DNA of 64,000 nt, taken from positions 1,053,501-1,117,500 of the forward strand of contig JARFJB010000931.1 of the NCBI GenBank assembly GCA_036346205.1, written 5' to 3'. Source of the stretch: Vesta saturnalis. Taxonomy: Eukaryota; Arthropoda; Insecta; Coleoptera; Lampyridae. Below, in pieces: positions 13,030-26,682 of the stretch. Below the pieces are notes generated by a model, which saw nothing but the letters and a program-made list of their open reading frames with translations, made no database searches and had not been told where the DNA came from. How positions within the stretch are numbered: the first letter of the stretch is position 1; every line of letters begins with the position of its first letter. The position numbers were made by a program, and so were the translations under genes.

Positions 13030-14570
13030 AATGAAATATGTGTCCTTTTCCATTTTTCCTGTTCCGAGCTACCGATCTATCTTATCCGATTCAGATTATC
13101 TTTCTACTTCGCTCCGTTCGCCTGCTTTTTGTCAAGACTACTCAACACCACCAGACTGAAGTTATCGTATATGCCAGGATTTATTACTGCCTCAACCTGC
13201 TGTCACATGTAAGTTACCACTCTTACACCAGTGTACGGATTCACGTCGGGCAACCACCCGATGTAGCCTTTTACTTACTGAATTGGATAGAAAGGTTTTC
13301 GTCTAAATTCTGCTAATCTCCGGGGTATCTATTAAACAGCGCAACGGATATTTACCCAGATTCTTGTAATTCATACTCCACCTACGCACCACACACTGAC
13401 TCACACGAACACGCCTACACGTGGCAAAATAGTGGAAAACCGAAGTGCAGGATGTCGACAGGTTGAAAGCAGCAAGCCGCCCCCAGTTAGACAATATTTC
13501 GGTCACCCAGCTTCGTAAATTACGAACTTCATACGTAACAGTGGGTATTAGATTTTAATCTCGCTAAACGTAATAACCCGTTGAAAATTACGTTTTTAAC
13601 ACTTCTTAATAGAAGTGCAGTAACCTGCTTCAATATTCGCTCGGCGACACACCCCGTCCACTTTGCTAACGAAGTCCTAACCCAAGCTCCGTCCTGGGTT
13701 AGCAATAATCCAGACTTGAAGGTGAAACCCTTCTGCAAGTCTACCGTACCAATAAAACGTTTAGTTTATCATGTACATGAAAATCCGTAAACTAAATCGT
13801 TCCGGAAGGTTTAAACACCTGATAAGTGTAATTATTAGAACCAGCCCCGGTAGCTACTCTTGACGCAGTTACACCCAGAAGCACAAAGAGCTACTCATCA
13901 GCAGCCGCTCAAACGTGCCCACCGCCCGCACGCAGAGTACAATACGAATGTATTCATTTTTCAACTTCAACGAGTTTAGTCACTCGTAAACACCACCAAA
14001 TCTGTTTTACAAAAACTTCCGCTAATTAAAAATATATCATTCCTTAATAATTAGTGTAAATAGGTCGTTAGTTAATCAATAAAAATCCTGTATAAATTAG
14101 TTAGTTTTTTAAATCTACGTTTGTAAATATTAGACCGTAAAAGTTGTATTTTATAAAGGCAATATAAAAAATTAGAGGTAGAGAAATTGCATTTATACCA
14201 TTTAAACTCTGCAGAAAAGAATTCCGTTAAAAGTATTGATTTTTCTAGTTGACCTCCAAACAGGTATAAGCGCGATATCGTTGTTATCATATCGACACAT
14301 ACCTGCTATCCCAGTTAAAATAACTGTGAATAATTCGGCCACTGATAGCTACCCGACAGGACCGTATTTAGAATTATTTATTTGAAATAAATTGTTTTTA
14401 ATGAAAAAGCAACAATATAATTAATGATTAGTACTTTTGAATATCTCGCTAACCGTATTTCCACAGAACACGCAAAGAGGTAAGCGATTCGAGGATCACC
14501 ACCGACCAATTTCTGTACCAAAAAGGCGCTCATCCGCAGATGGATGAACCAGGTCCATATCTAATTCACC
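13030..14570. other. No gene recognised
   Basis: Mixed-composition DNA. The frames at 13,038-13,316 and 13,581-13,790 have no motif that I recognise, and no repeat structure is evident. Confidence 0.4.
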
Positions 14571-14708
14571 CAATTTCAACAAAGTTTATTAAAGTTTTCA
14601 TGATACATAAGAATATATAGGTATTTATAATACGTATTACAAAATATAATATTGTACAATAAAATAAAATAAGTAATAATGTAATGTGTAATGTTGGTGG
14701 TGGGCTGC

Positions 14709-14909
14709 TCAGAATTCTTCATCCTCTTCAGCGCGTGGATTGCCTGGTCGTTGGGATTCGTGATTGTGTGTAATGCCTGTTGACATCTTTGTGTTGACAT
14801 TTGTGGTATTTCCAAAAAAAGCGTTGTTGTGGTGATTCTGTTGGTGGTGTGGTTGTTGTGTGGACTGTCCTGTTGTCGCTCGGTTGTGGCTGATGCTGTT
14901 GATTCGTAT
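14709..14909 (-). other. Possible terminal exon, Q/H/N-rich
   Basis: On the minus strand a strong splice-acceptor-like stretch (pyrimidine-rich, ending TTATTTCAG) is followed immediately by 66 open codons and a stop. The reading is rich in Gln, His and Asn and ends in acidic residues (EEDEEF). It lies downstream of the ORF1-like block at 15.0-16.2 kb. I could not find an upstream donor in matching phase, so it may be chance or a separate relic. Confidence 0.25.
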
Positions 14910-15044
14910 CTGAAATAAATAGAAAGATGTGTTAGTAGTGTGAATACTTTATCGGTGTTAACAGAACAGAATTAATAAATTTTCAAAAATGTATACTTAA
15001 CTAGGGCGCCAGTCTTCGCTCCGGACCTTTGTATGATTACCAGA

Positions 15045-16216
15045 AAGGGGCAACCACCTCTGAAACGTGCATGAGGATCACTTTCCACAGGTCCACCGCA
15101 TATTTAGCCTGAGCGAACGCCGCTGCCACCTTGCGAATGACAGGTAGGGACTTCTCCATATCGAGACCTCCAAGAAGGCCCAATATGGCGTCGAAGCCTA
15201 AGGCGAATTGGGCAGGCGGGGTAACGACAGCCGCGGGGGCCGTTCTCTGTATTTCGGCCTTCTCAACCTTACCTGCTGTCGCTCGGGCGTAACTGACGAC
15301 GGTTCGGGTTGAAGAAGGCGCCGTCGTCGGCGGTGTCCTCTTCGGTCACAGTTGTCCTTCCGCCTTCTGCCGTTGTGTAGGCCGAGGGACTTCGGGCAGC
15401 CCCTGTAGCTATGGGGGCGGTCCCCACCCGGTCTGTACGAGATTTCACTGGAGTGGTGATCTCCGGCGTATCGGGTGTCCTCGCTACTTCAGCCTGTAAA
15501 CAGAAAGTATATTAATACCTTGCATTTTCACCTCGGTTAGTTTTACGGACACGCCACCTATCACTACCTTAGTCAATCGTTCGCTCTTTGCCATATACGT
15601 CATCATCCTGTCTCTGCCTTGGAGTAAGTCAGTCTGAATCAGGATTCCCTCGCTGAAGGCCTTGGCTCTCGTGAAAGCGATCCGTTGTCGGTCCATTTCT
15701 CGGGAGAACGCGACGCAGTTCTCCTTCTGATGAAAGATTACCGGAGGCACTATCTCCCTGGTGTCCTCTTGTGTCGTCCCCTCCATTGCTGCAGGGCTGT
15801 CGGTGAAGTGTTCCAGGGCCTGGAATCCGTTGTCTGTGGGCGGTGGCGTAGGCGAGCGAATCTTCGGCTTCTTCCTCTGTAACACGAAGTCGTCGGGACT
15901 GGTAGATCCGTGGCGGGTCTCTTCTTGGATGTTGCCGGTTGCGGCTGCGGCGGCGGAGGTGGCCGGCGTGTATTCCGTTCGGTGCTCCACTTCTAGGGGG
16001 GCGATGCCTTCTAACGGTGGCGGTCTCGTTTTATTTTACCGCCTCCTCTTCTGTGCGTTGTCGGTAGGCGACTCTGTCGGACGGTAGATCGAACAGTGAC
16101 GGAATAGCTGTCGTTATCTGGAACTCCCGAGACGTCGTCGGTGACAGCTCTTCCTGAGCTGCCCGTTCCTTTAGGAACTGCTGGTAGCAGCATCTGTTGT
16201 AACCCTGCTCAAACAT
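15045..16216 (-). pseudogene. Non-LTR retrotransposon ORF1-like relic, GC-rich
   Basis: Three consecutive minus-strand stretches read as one Gag-like protein if frame changes are allowed. The first is an ATG at 16,216 with EQGYNRCCYQQFLKERAAQ. The second is the long frame 15,484-16,030 (KKPKIRSPTPPPTDNGFQAL, PPVIF, GILIQTD). The third has VSYARATAG and a hydrophobic helical tail ending near 15,045. The Pro-rich N-terminal region, the GFQ block and the VSYARA block recall ORF1 proteins of R1/Jockey-type retrotransposons. The central CCHC knuckles are absent. Frameshifts lie near 16,030, near 15,500 and near 15,320. GC and CpG content are well above the neighbours. The family assignment is inference. 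Confidence 0.5.
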
Positions 16217-16239
16217 CGTGAAAACGACGTCTATTCTTG

Positions 16240-19200
16240 AATTAAACTAACTAGTCTTTTATTTATAAGTTGACCTTTTCAGATCGAGATCTTAACCGCC
16301 AATGTCTATATCTAATAGAAGCTGAGTTATTCTTTTTTCTTGTTTAGAATGCCGTTCCGTTTATTTATTTTGTTTTTTGTAAGTTAGTTTTAAGCGTGAA
16401 TATCTGAAATTGTAAATAATAGGAATAATATACGTCTAAAACACTTACAAGTATATTGCTAAGTGTGAAAGATGCGGGTAGTAGTGATCAACCCCAGTAG
16501 TAATGAACAACTCCCCTTTTTATGTAATTAAAAACCGGTTGAGCTAGACCGAGGCAAATTAAAGTAAAATTTAATTACAGTAAGCGAAAGCAGCTTACAG
16601 TTTAAATTATAAAACTGAATTAAAAATTATAACACGTTTACGTGCAAAATTATCACCTCCTTCTTCCGATAGCATAGACTCGCCAGGTTCGGGGGTTTCT
16701 TGGTTCACCAAAAACATTAGTTCATCCAAACCACAGTGAAGGGGTATAAATTTCGTCAGCTGTAGCCCCCGACTTTTTTGTACACTCTCTCGTATAGCAC
16801 AACCATGGATTGGTTTTAATTTTTCGATTCATTTATCATATGCAGCTGCTTTTTTGATTCTATTGGAATACACTGAACACTGTGTATACCAAAGCTCAGG
16901 AAGGGAACGATAAGTTTCAATAAATTCAAGGAGCAACAGGTTTTTTTTGACGAACATGCCATGGCGAAAAATGAGAATGAACTGAACGATAACCTGTGTG
17001 ATTTGCGCAGTTTACAGGAGCTAAAGAGGGTCCAGACGCTCAGGTCCGAGAACTGTGTTGAGAGAAGTACAAAACTGCACAGTTCACACAGTTTGTCGCT
17101 CAGACATGACGTCACACATGATACCTGCGCAGTTAATTGTGGGCCGCTTTAAACGTGGAATCACACAGTTTATCGAATGAATCAATTTCATTTACACTTT
17201 TATGTTACAAGTTGTATTAAGGAAATTACATTTCGTGAGTTCCTAAGAATGTGAATGTATAAATTTTAATTTAGAACGAATTATTTTTCATCATTAATTA
17301 AAGAACTTAATACTATTGTGCATTTGAATAAAACATAAACTTACTTTACTACAATAGATACTTACACAATCAAGACTTCCAACTCTACAAAATGAAAGTT
17401 ATATGTTTACGGTTGATAATGAAATATAGCAGAACATTTATTAAGTTGGAATTTTGCCCATCTAGAAGTAGACAAGTATAAACTTATTTAATATACTACA
17501 GTAAACTTTCAAGTACACAGCATAATTACATTATAATTTACTTTTATTTAAACTAAAATTAATTTAACACTGCATTTGCTTTTTTAAACGAATACGTAAA
17601 CAAGTTTGTCTTATTTTAGGGAACAAATATATTTTTAAACTTAATGTCAAGAATATACATTTTAGCTTCTCTAGTAGCCCTTATATATTTAGTATTTGAC
17701 GAAATAAATATTGTTTACTGCTAAATTATGATAATATTTACAAATTATGTTAGTCAAAATGCATTTGATAAGGGTTGGTTGTTGTAATCGCATGAAATCT
17801 ATTTATATTTAGCTTAAGATAAGATCAGTTAGGATAATTTGAATAATGTTCCAGTTAAAATAAAAAACTGCCACTAATTATGTGTTGACAGAGATAAACG
17901 TAGGGAGGAAACCCACTCTTAAATGTTCACCGAGTTTAGGTACAGTTTCCCCTATCTTTAAAGCTAGTAGTCTCTTTCAATGAAATTGAACAAAGAAATT
18001 GATAAATTTTTCCTTCATTCCTTTCTTAAATTTGTATCGAGATATATAATCTTGTCTCATATTTGTTCGCTTCGAATTTATGATTTTTCATTAAAGATTT
18101 GATACTTCTGATGATTACTATTTAATATTAATAAATGAAAATGCACGTCAGCTTTGAATAAAATGCAAATTATGAAATATTTTTTTGATACGTATTAGTA
18201 GAGACTGTGCAAAAAGTTATAAAACTTCTCAAGCTTATTAGCCAGTATGCATCATTCCAAAACAATAGTTTTGTTCTTAAATATTGCTCTAGATTAAAAA
18301 TGCTGCTGTCTAGGGTAGTGACATTGTTGCTGTTGTACTTTATTGGTCTAGACAGTATTCTCAATTTAGGGAAAACTCCTACGAGGTATTTTTTCACAAC
18401 CATTTCTCTCTTTTGTATCAATCATGCAAATATTTTAGTTCGCTTTAACTCAGTTATTTCAGTTGTAATTCTAAGAGCACAAAAGAAGGTAAAAAGTATA
18501 TAGTTTCTAAAGATAGCATTATAAATATACGTACGTGATTGTATCTCACACAATTTATTTCTTAAAGATAGACTCAGTAGGTTTTTCCAGAGAACTTAAT
18601 TATAAGCGATTAAAAGTTTGTCGCTTAGAAACTTTGGTGGTGGCAAACCACTTTGAGTACTTCACTTCTATGGTTTACTTAAATGTTCATCATGTATATA
18701 TTTGTAAACTAGCAAAGTATTAAGCTTTTTTGTTGTGAATAGTTTTAATTAAATTTTGTAAAATTACGTTTGCCTTGGTTTTGTTATATGCGCAGACTGA
18801 CTTTATATTACTTTTTCTACAATAAACTGATTATGACATTTTCCATTATTAGCCTTAGCCCGTTAGAGGGTGTGTCAAGGTAGTTTAATACTATTTAATC
18901 TAATACTGGTCTAGATAATCTTTACTAAAATAATTTTCATATACGTTCCCTAACTATTACAGCAGGCTTGTATTTGCAGTTTCATGTTACATTTATTTAA
19001 CATTTTATTTAATTTTATTGTCATTTAATGAAAGCGATAACTGTAATCGTTACCGAAACGCCACAATTTATAAACAAAATTTAATAAAAATACACAATTA
19101 CATACCTAAAACACATGTATTTTAATTATGAGGGATAATAGTGCAGGTTCGCATTTTCATATTGTTACGGTCGAAAATGAAATTAACATGGAAGGTACCA

Positions 19201-20640
19201 GATAATTAAAATGCACCGGACTAGCTCGGTGGGACAGAGGGCCGTGGGCGTGTTTTTGAATTTAAAAATACTACAAATGGGTTTGTCGTATTGTCTAAAA
19301 TTGCAAATAAGGACGCAATTAGCGTAAAGTCGTGTAATAGGCGCCAAACTGTTGTTAAAACAAAATCGGTAAGAATACACCTAGACACGCGTACATAGAA
19401 CAGCCTTAATCAGTCAAAAGTCTCACTTACCTTTACGTGGGCTTCCTCCAAGAGCACGTAGGAGATGCTTCGGAACTATAGCTCTAGAATATATCTCCAA
19501 AACATCCACATGCTCTCTTGAATCTAATTTTACGTAACGCTACCTCCAACGCTTGTAAACAAAATACACTCAAACAAAAAAAATAATCAACGCTAAATAT
19601 TTCCCTTCACCATTTCAAAGTCAAAAACTCAAATACTAATCATCTCCAAAATTCTGTCATTAGTTGTACTCAAAATAAAATAATTAGACATAAACTAAAC
19701 AAACGTCATTCAAAATTCTCTAATTTGTTACGTTAAACAAAACCTATTTAATGAAAAACTATACAAACACTACATGAAACTAAATGCGTCAAATTTAGGA
19801 ACTTGCCACCAGGTTACTTTCAAAACCAATCAATAAAATTTGAATTCAATAAAATTAGCTTCTATTAAAATCTTTTAGTTTTAGATCTTTACAATATTAT
19901 TAAATACAATTTAATTAATTCAGCTATTGAACAAACATAAAAAAAAACACAACAACGAGACATGTTAAATTTACAGCCGTACTAATTTGTGTCCGGTTAC
20001 CTACAAATTTCACTAGGGGAGGAGATACTACCCCTGCTCCTAAACTTGCAAGCTACATAAGTTACCTAAATACTATTAAGATTTAAAACATTTACGTAAA
20101 CAAAAGTTAATTCAAAATCATTAATTTTATCATAGGAAATTTTATACACAACAATCTGAAGTAAATTCAAGTAAACATTGTAAAAAAATATTTAAAAAAG
20201 AACGGAAATAAAAGTAGTTCGTCAGCCTTAATTTAAAATAACGTAAATGGACTAACACTTCAACTAAAGACGATTACGTTTATCCGCTTTATCACCGAAT
20301 ATTTTCAAGAAAATTCAAACAATTGTGTAATAACACAATCACTATAAAAGTACAATGTTAAATTAGCGTCTACAAAAATTCTTGAGATCTTCTCCTCCGG
20401 GTTATATCGGAAGCAATCTAGACGTGAACGGCTTCAGGAAAACTACTTAATGCATCCAAACGACAAACCATGGCAGCAACTCCAAAATAAAAAGTTCAAT
20501 ATTGTTATGTTTTATTTGAATGAATTCGACGTTGTAAAGTTTATGTACATAACAAGCTGTTACGCACGATACTATTTACACTACCTTGACTTAATACGGT
20601 AACTTTATTTACAAGGCTTTGATTAATTTAACTTATTAGG
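16240..20640. other. AT-rich DNA, no gene recognised
   Basis: Frames of 60-100 codons at 16,816-17,152 and 18,170-18,503 overlap one another on opposite strands and carry no motif. I see no inverted repeats, tRNA genes or reverse-transcriptase remnants. Confidence 0.5.
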
Positions 20641-20659
20641 TGGTAGGCATGTATACTCT

Positions 20660-22849
20660 ATGGGTCTCCGATTTTCTGAGCTCGGTAAGGGCTGCCGGTT
20701 ACCTTTTCCATCATCCTCAATCTATTCTCATCCTTATTCTTCCTTCTCGCCCTCACTTTCTTCCTATCGGATTAAAAGTCCCAAATTGAAAAATAAGATG
20801 GCTGTGGTTTCTAGGGTTATAAATTCCGGACGTAAAATCCTGCCCCATTCGGATGTCCGGGAGGGCAGGGCCCAAGCGACCTCGGTCATCGAAAGTATCA
20901 ACTTTCTGATTCACTACTGCAACATCCGCGGTATCAGGTCTAATCTTAATGCTATTCACCAACATCTTGAACAATTACAACCTGATATATTGTTTCTGTC
21001 TGAAACACAAGTCTCCTCGGAAAGCTCCGAGTCACCCAACTTGCAATTTCCTCAATACCATCTTCACTCTAACTTTCGATATAAAGGAGGCGTATGTGCC
21101 TACATCAAGGACAGAATTGCTTGCAAGAGGGTTTCTTCCTTAGAAAATAAAAATTTTGACGTGATTTGGTTTAAACATTCTGGTCCTAATTTTGTGAAAT
21201 TCTACTGTTGCATTTATAGGTCTCCTAATGACCGCAACTTTCAAGACTTCTTCGATTACCTTAGTACGAAAGTTGACTATCTCCTGTCTCAGTTTCCATC
21301 TTGCGATATCTCATTTGTAGGCGATTTCAATGTTCATAACTCTAATTGGCTTCAATTTTCATCTACTACAAATCCCGCTGGTCATAGTGCAGAAACATTT
21401 GCTATTTCATGTGATCTCACACAAATAATTTCTGAACCCACAAGAATCCCTGATAACCCTAACCATACTCCACATCTTCTAGATCTCTTTCTTACATCAA
21501 ACCCTCTTGTTTATAAAACTTCCGTTCTTTCGCCTTTAGGTCTTTCCGACCATTGTCTAACAACAATCATTTCTACTGTACCTAATTCCACTGTTGTTCG
21601 CAAAACCGATAGAACCTTGTGGTGTTTTAAGTCAGCTCGATGGAGTGATTTACGGGATTTCTTTGCAACCTTTCCATGGCGTGAATATTGTTTTAAGTCG
21701 TCCTCTTCTTCGGACATCGCTCTTTCAGTTTCTGAAGTCATCCTCATGGGAATGGAGTTATACATTCCGAAAAAACAGTACCGTGTAGGTCATTCACGTT
21801 CCCAACCCTGGTTCAACAAGGCTTGTTCTGATGCAATATCTTTAAAAAATAAATGGTACATTAAATGGAAATCTAATAAATCGGTTGCCAGTCATGTAGA
21901 GTACGTTGGTACTAGAAATATCTGCAAAAGTGTCATCACTAAAACTAAAAAGTTGTTCGAACAACGAAAATGCAATGAACTAGCTACATCTCCTTTAGGC
22001 AGTCGTAAATTTTGGTCTTTAGCAAAAGCCATTAGTAAAAACTTTCGAACATCTTCATTTCCCCCCCTGACATCTATTGACGGATCGGTAGTTGCTGATT
22101 CTGTAGACAAAGCCAACGTTTTTGTGGATTTGTTTGCATCAAACTCGTGTCTCAAAGATTCTGGAAAAGATGTGCCCCTAGTCAACTCTTCTTCATACGT
22201 TATGAAACCAATTCATTTTCGGTACAAGCTCTTGGAATCGATCATCAGTAGGCTTGATCTCAATAAGGTGACTGGCCCAGACGGTATCCCAGCTATTGTC
22301 TTAAAGAAATGTTCCCCCGAACTAGTACCAGTCCTATCTAAGCTCTATACGATCTCTATACCTTCTGGGGAATTCCCTTCAACATGGAAGTTAGCAAATA
22401 TTCAACCTATTCCCAAAAAAGGTGATAAGACCGATCCCTCAAATTACAGACCAACTGCCATCACTTCCATTTTGTCTAAAATCATGGAAAAAGCCATCAA
22501 TCAGCAACTGCTCACGTTTCTTGAAACTAACAAACTCCTTAGTGACCATCAATATGGGTTTAGGCAAAGCCATTCAACAGGCGATCTTCTTTCATATGTG
22601 ACCCAAGTTTGGAACAATAGAGTAGAGCAGTCCGGTGAAACAGTTGTAGTCGCTTTAGATATCTCAAAGGCATTTGACCAAGTTTGGCATAAGTGTTTAC
22701 TTGCCAAACTCACCTCGTTTGGGTTAAATGATGCGCTCATCAACTGGGTTTCTAGTTTCCTTGATGAAAGACGAATACGTGTCGTAGTTGATGGCTTTTT
22801 TCAAAAGAAGCTAGCATTAACGCGGGCGTACCACAGGGATCCGTTATAG
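20660..22849 (+). pseudogene. Non-LTR ORF2: AP endonuclease and RT, frameshifted
   Basis: A 729-codon frame. From about residue 82, HYCNIRGIRSNL, LSETQ, YRSPN, FVGDFNVH and LGLSDH mark an apurinic/apyrimidinic-type endonuclease, which nicks the target. From about residue 540, SRLDLNKVTGPDGIP, PIPKKGDK, NYRPTAITSILSK, YGFRQSHST and VALDISKAFDQVWH are RT blocks 1-4, including the first catalytic Asp. The frame is lost near 22,815; the next RT blocks (GVPQGS, FADDSTLH) continue in a neighbouring frame up to about 23,090. The stop at 22,847 is therefore a mutation, not the natural end. The first Met at 20,660 may lie in untranslated leader; the endonuclease itself begins around 20,900. Confidence 0.9.
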
Positions 22850-23567
22850 CGCCTACACTTTTTCTGCTGTACATAAACGACCTTATTTCTTCAACTAACC
22901 CCATCCATTGCTTTGCTGACGATAGCACTCTTCACTGTAGTTCATATCAGTCTACTCATAGTGATAATCCACCTTCTATGTCAAATCAAGAAATTAAAGC
23001 TGAAATGGCAAATTCAATCAACAAAGACATTCAACGTATTCTCGAATGGGGAAGCAATAATCTAGTTAAATTTAATGCTAACAAAACTCAGCCCAAATTC
23101 GGCCTCATCTGGAATATAATTCTCACCTCTGGGTTAGTGCTCCCCAATACGCTCTCGATATCGTTGATCGTATTCAAAAGAGAGCGATTAGGCTTATAAA
23201 TGGCCCGTCTTTAACTTCTCACATACAGTCCCTTGAGCATAGAAGGATGGTTTCAGTTCTTTCTTTGTATTATCGTTATTACAACGGCTATTGTGCTGGT
23301 GAATTACATTCTTTGATACCATCTCCGGCTATCTTTGCGAGAAACACTCGGTTCGCTCAATCACATCATCAGTATGCAGTACAAATCTCCACTTGTCGTA
23401 CCAAACGGGCGCAATCCACATTTTCCTACACGGCTTCTAAACTCTGGAATGATCTCCCTAGTTCCTGTTTTCCTCTCACTTATGATATGAGAAAATTTAA
23501 GGTAGCTGTTCATAGGCATCTATTGGCAATTCATTATCCCTCTATCCATCCTCCTAAGTGTTCCTGA
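22850..23567 (+). pseudogene. RT blocks 5-6 and C-terminal domain of the same retrotransposon
   Basis: After the frame change, GVPQGSVIAPTLFLLYINDL and FADDS supply the second pair of catalytic aspartates, continuing to about 23,090 (NANKTQ). There the coding sequence jumps directly to LEYNSHLWVSAP near 23,110, so a large part of the thumb region is deleted. The remaining C-terminal part reads VDRIQKRAIRLI, LEHRRMVSVLSLYYRYYNG and KLWNDLPSSCFP, a conserved tail typical of APE-class non-LTR elements, and stops at 23,567, just before the 3' untranslated tail. Confidence 0.85.
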
Positions 23568-23629
23568 GTGCTTTAGCACGATAGGCCTTATTTAGCCTGT
23601 TCAGGTCCACAATCATAAAAAAAAAAACT

Positions 23630-25240
23630 ATGTACAGTAGGACTTGGTCTATCAAGGGCTGTTTGCAGAAATAAGCACGTAAACAAGGTTCGGGCACGCA
23701 ATACTCCATCATCAACAATATATAAAATCCTCAAAAGCGATTAAAACTCCGTAACTCAGGAAACACATGGCAAAACACTATCCTGACTTTGGAAACGAAA
23801 GGCAGATGTAGTTGACCACGATAAACCACATAAAGTTCCCTGGCCTGGTAGACGACCAACAAAAACCGCACCAAGGCGAAAAGACGCGCGGTCGACGATA
23901 CGTTCGGGAGGACCGGCAACGTCGACGGTAAAATCCGTACCCTCCCTTCTACCACAACTGCACTTCACCAGATCAAGACCAGGACAGAAGAGATACTCCA
24001 AAAATCGTTCAGTTTCACCATTTTCGAATTTTAATAACAACAACCAATCATATTGCTCATTACATTCAATTCTCAATCGCGCTAAAAACGAATACAGCTC
24101 GGTAGAAGAAACGAAATAATTACGTCATATTTTCTCTTAACCCAACGCTTTCCCATAGAAACTGCATGGATAGCTTTTAAACCAGCTAAGGGCTTCTCTC
24201 GCTCACGGTGCACATGCACTTAAATTTTACTGAGGTCATATTGTAGTTCAGATAAATATTGTCTTCTCCTATAATGATAATTTTTAACTACAAACAAATC
24301 GGTATACTTTACCGCAAAAGATTCTTGGCACCATTCTTCAAATGGATGTTAACAGATTTTAATTAAATCGATTCTAACAAAGCAATGCATTTTAAACTAA
24401 ATACGACAAATTCTAATCCAATATACAATATAAAGCTTTATAACATCAATAGCAAAGATATGTCAATATAATGTTAAAATACGTAATTTCCTCCTTCAAC
24501 TTACGAGAATTTCTAAAACTTAAAATAACGAGAATACATATGTACACAAAAACTATTCTAACGTTACTCCAATTGTAACGCAAGCATTACCTGTGAATGA
24601 AACGTAATTAAATCTCGAATTAACATTATTCGTGATAACAAAAAAAAACTATACTTTACACAATTGAAATTCCAAATTTTAACTCGTAATAAAAACAACT
24701 CTAACATCCTCAAACAGCAACAACAAAATGTTTTAAATCTTTGACCTATAAAATCAAAATTTCGAAAAACGAGCCGAAGAAAAATAATTTGAAGTAACTT
24801 GCTTAATATTTTCACACCCGGTGACAATATTTCAAAGGGAGGAAACTTATCGTTCTATCAGGCTATTTGTAACGTGTTAATTTAGCATCGCAATTTTAGT
24901 ACGAGTTGATATTTTTATGCATGTTTTTAGGCAACACAACTTAGGGCGGCTCCAATTATGAGAAGTTTGACAACAGTGTACCGTATCCAATTCAATTCTT
25001 GCAAACTTAATACGACGATAATGTCGAATTTTCTCATTTGTTAAAAAGAATCATGTGACTTTTTCTTTCTGGTTTCTTCTGTGACGAGAAAACGCTATTT
25101 TTGGGTAACAAAAATTGCGTTGTTAGAAAATTTATATGGGAGCGTTTTTTTTCTGTAATTTCTACGAAATATTTACTTAATAGAAGTTGCATACAGTGAC
25201 TACTGGTTTTGATTCTGTACCTGTAATAAAATTATACTGA
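23630..25240. other. No gene recognised
   Basis: The first 450 bp are relatively GC-rich, and a minus-strand frame (23,756-24,076) spans them without recognisable motifs. The rest is AT-rich and featureless. Confidence 0.4.
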
Positions 25241-25242
25241 GT

Positions 25243-25248
<6 letters not shown>

Positions 25249-25337
<89 letters not shown>
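25249..25337. repeat. (TA)n microsatellite
   Basis: About 44 TA units, followed by CACTGTGTCTC. Confidence 0.95.
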
Positions 25338-25340
<3 letters not shown>

Positions 25341-25740
25341 TGTGTCTCTTGAATTTCTGGACATAGGGAATTCCCATGTTAAAATAAACTATTGTAAATA
25401 TTGGCTCCCCTAATTATTTTACAGTAAAATGTCAAATGTAAAACTTCTTAAAAAAAAAAGGCTGCTTCTTATGTTACAATTGCATTTACATTTGGTTCAT
25501 CCGTTTTCGAGAAAATTAGGAAAAACTTAAGGGCTTTTTCGTAACCGGTAACGTTAATAAGCCATGTAAGTGTCAGGATAAATACAATAAGGAGCACAAA
25601 TAAAATAAGTCTGTTATAAGTAAGAAGATGATATTCTAAATAAACAAATTAATTATGAAAATTGGAAAATAAATAACAAAAAATCATCATTTCTACTATT
25701 TGATCAAGTGTTCAAATAAATCTCCGTTTGCAGCTGTCGA

Positions 25741-25935
25741 TCATGGCTTATTAACGTTACCGGTAGATTTGAATAAGTTGATAATTTTTGAAATTGTTTC
25801 TGCACTTGGAATTTGCCGGTTTTGATAACTAGCCGAGTACAAATCTCTGATATTTCTAAGTGAATTGCCAGAGTAATGCCATTCAATAAATTTTACTTTT
25901 TCTTCAATGGTGTAATAATTTATTTTTATAAACAA
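25741..25935 (-). pseudogene. Mariner-like transposase N-terminal (helix-turn-helix) fragment
   Basis: The frame reads YTIEEKVKFIEWHYSGNSL, RNIRDLYSASYQNR and ETISKIINLFKSTGNVN. It resembles the N-terminal DNA-binding region (DUF4817-like) found ahead of IS630/Tc1/mariner-type catalytic domains in insects. There is no ATG; the open frame begins at a TTG. No catalytic domain follows, so only the DNA-binding part survives. The family is the same type as the transposase at 44.6-45.4 kb, which conversely lacks this part. Confidence 0.65.
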
Positions 25936-26597
25936 ATTTTTCTTTAAAAAGTCCCAAATAAAGTTTTAATGATGAATGAATTCTTTTTGAACAATGAATG
26001 ATTTACAATGACAATTAATGATTATAATAACTTTGCAGTGTTTAAACAGCTGTTATATCTGTATACCTACTGGTTTGTACTAATCAGCTGTTTGTAAATT
26101 TGAACGTTGCACTTACTAAACTAGCCTGTTGTTATACAGCGTGATTAACTGGAGATGTTAATAATTTGTGCTTATATGAACTAGACTGCTTATGTACCTA
26201 AATTTTATAGATGTTTATGTTAAATGGTTAATATATGTTTTGTACCTCACTTCTTAGTATATTTATTTGTGCTATAACCTTAGGTGTCTACAAACGATAT
26301 CATAATAAGGAAGCTATTCAAATTTCATTGCTCCTTACTACTTCGGCCTTCAGCCTCATGTTGAAACAAATTTCGTGGTAATTGTAGTTATTCTAAATTA
26401 CGCTTTTGCTATATAGGTTTATAGAGATAGTATCAATAGTAACACTTTCTGATTGCTGTGTAAATAATCTCTGCTTTATTTTTTTTCCTGTACTATTAAT
26501 TTACATTCAAATTTATGTTGTCGTTCTTAAGAAAGACGCAATGGTAAGTGAAATAATTTGGTTATTAATTTTGAGTTAACTGGTTTTCGTTTGAATA

Positions 26598-26599
<2 letters not shown>

Positions 26600-26678
<79 letters not shown>
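26600..26678. repeat. (TA)n microsatellite
   Basis: About 39 TA units, passing into TTTATTTATTTAT. Confidence 0.95.

Positions 26679-26682
<4 letters not shown>

Larger units (their letters stand above)
20640..23630 (+). mobile_element. Non-LTR retrotransposon with poly-A tail
   Basis: A single ordered copy: an upstream leader, an APE-type endonuclease, a reverse transcriptase and a C-terminal domain. It ends with a 3' tail at about 23,560-23,630 that closes in an A-run. I could not identify a target-site duplication with confidence. An ORF1 is not visible upstream, so the copy is either 5' truncated or of a clade with minimal ORF1. The element is dead: at least two frame changes and one internal deletion. 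Confidence 0.9.

Noticed and set aside
15484..15520. 25-38-bp intron joining the two halves of the ORF1-like block
   Set aside because: The acceptor-like TTCTGTTTACAG is good, but the possible donors leave an intron too short for splicing, so a frameshift is the simpler reading.
23756..24076. 106-codon minus-strand frame next to the retrotransposon tail
   Set aside because: It has no recognisable domain and overlaps another frame on the same strand; it probably reflects local GC content.
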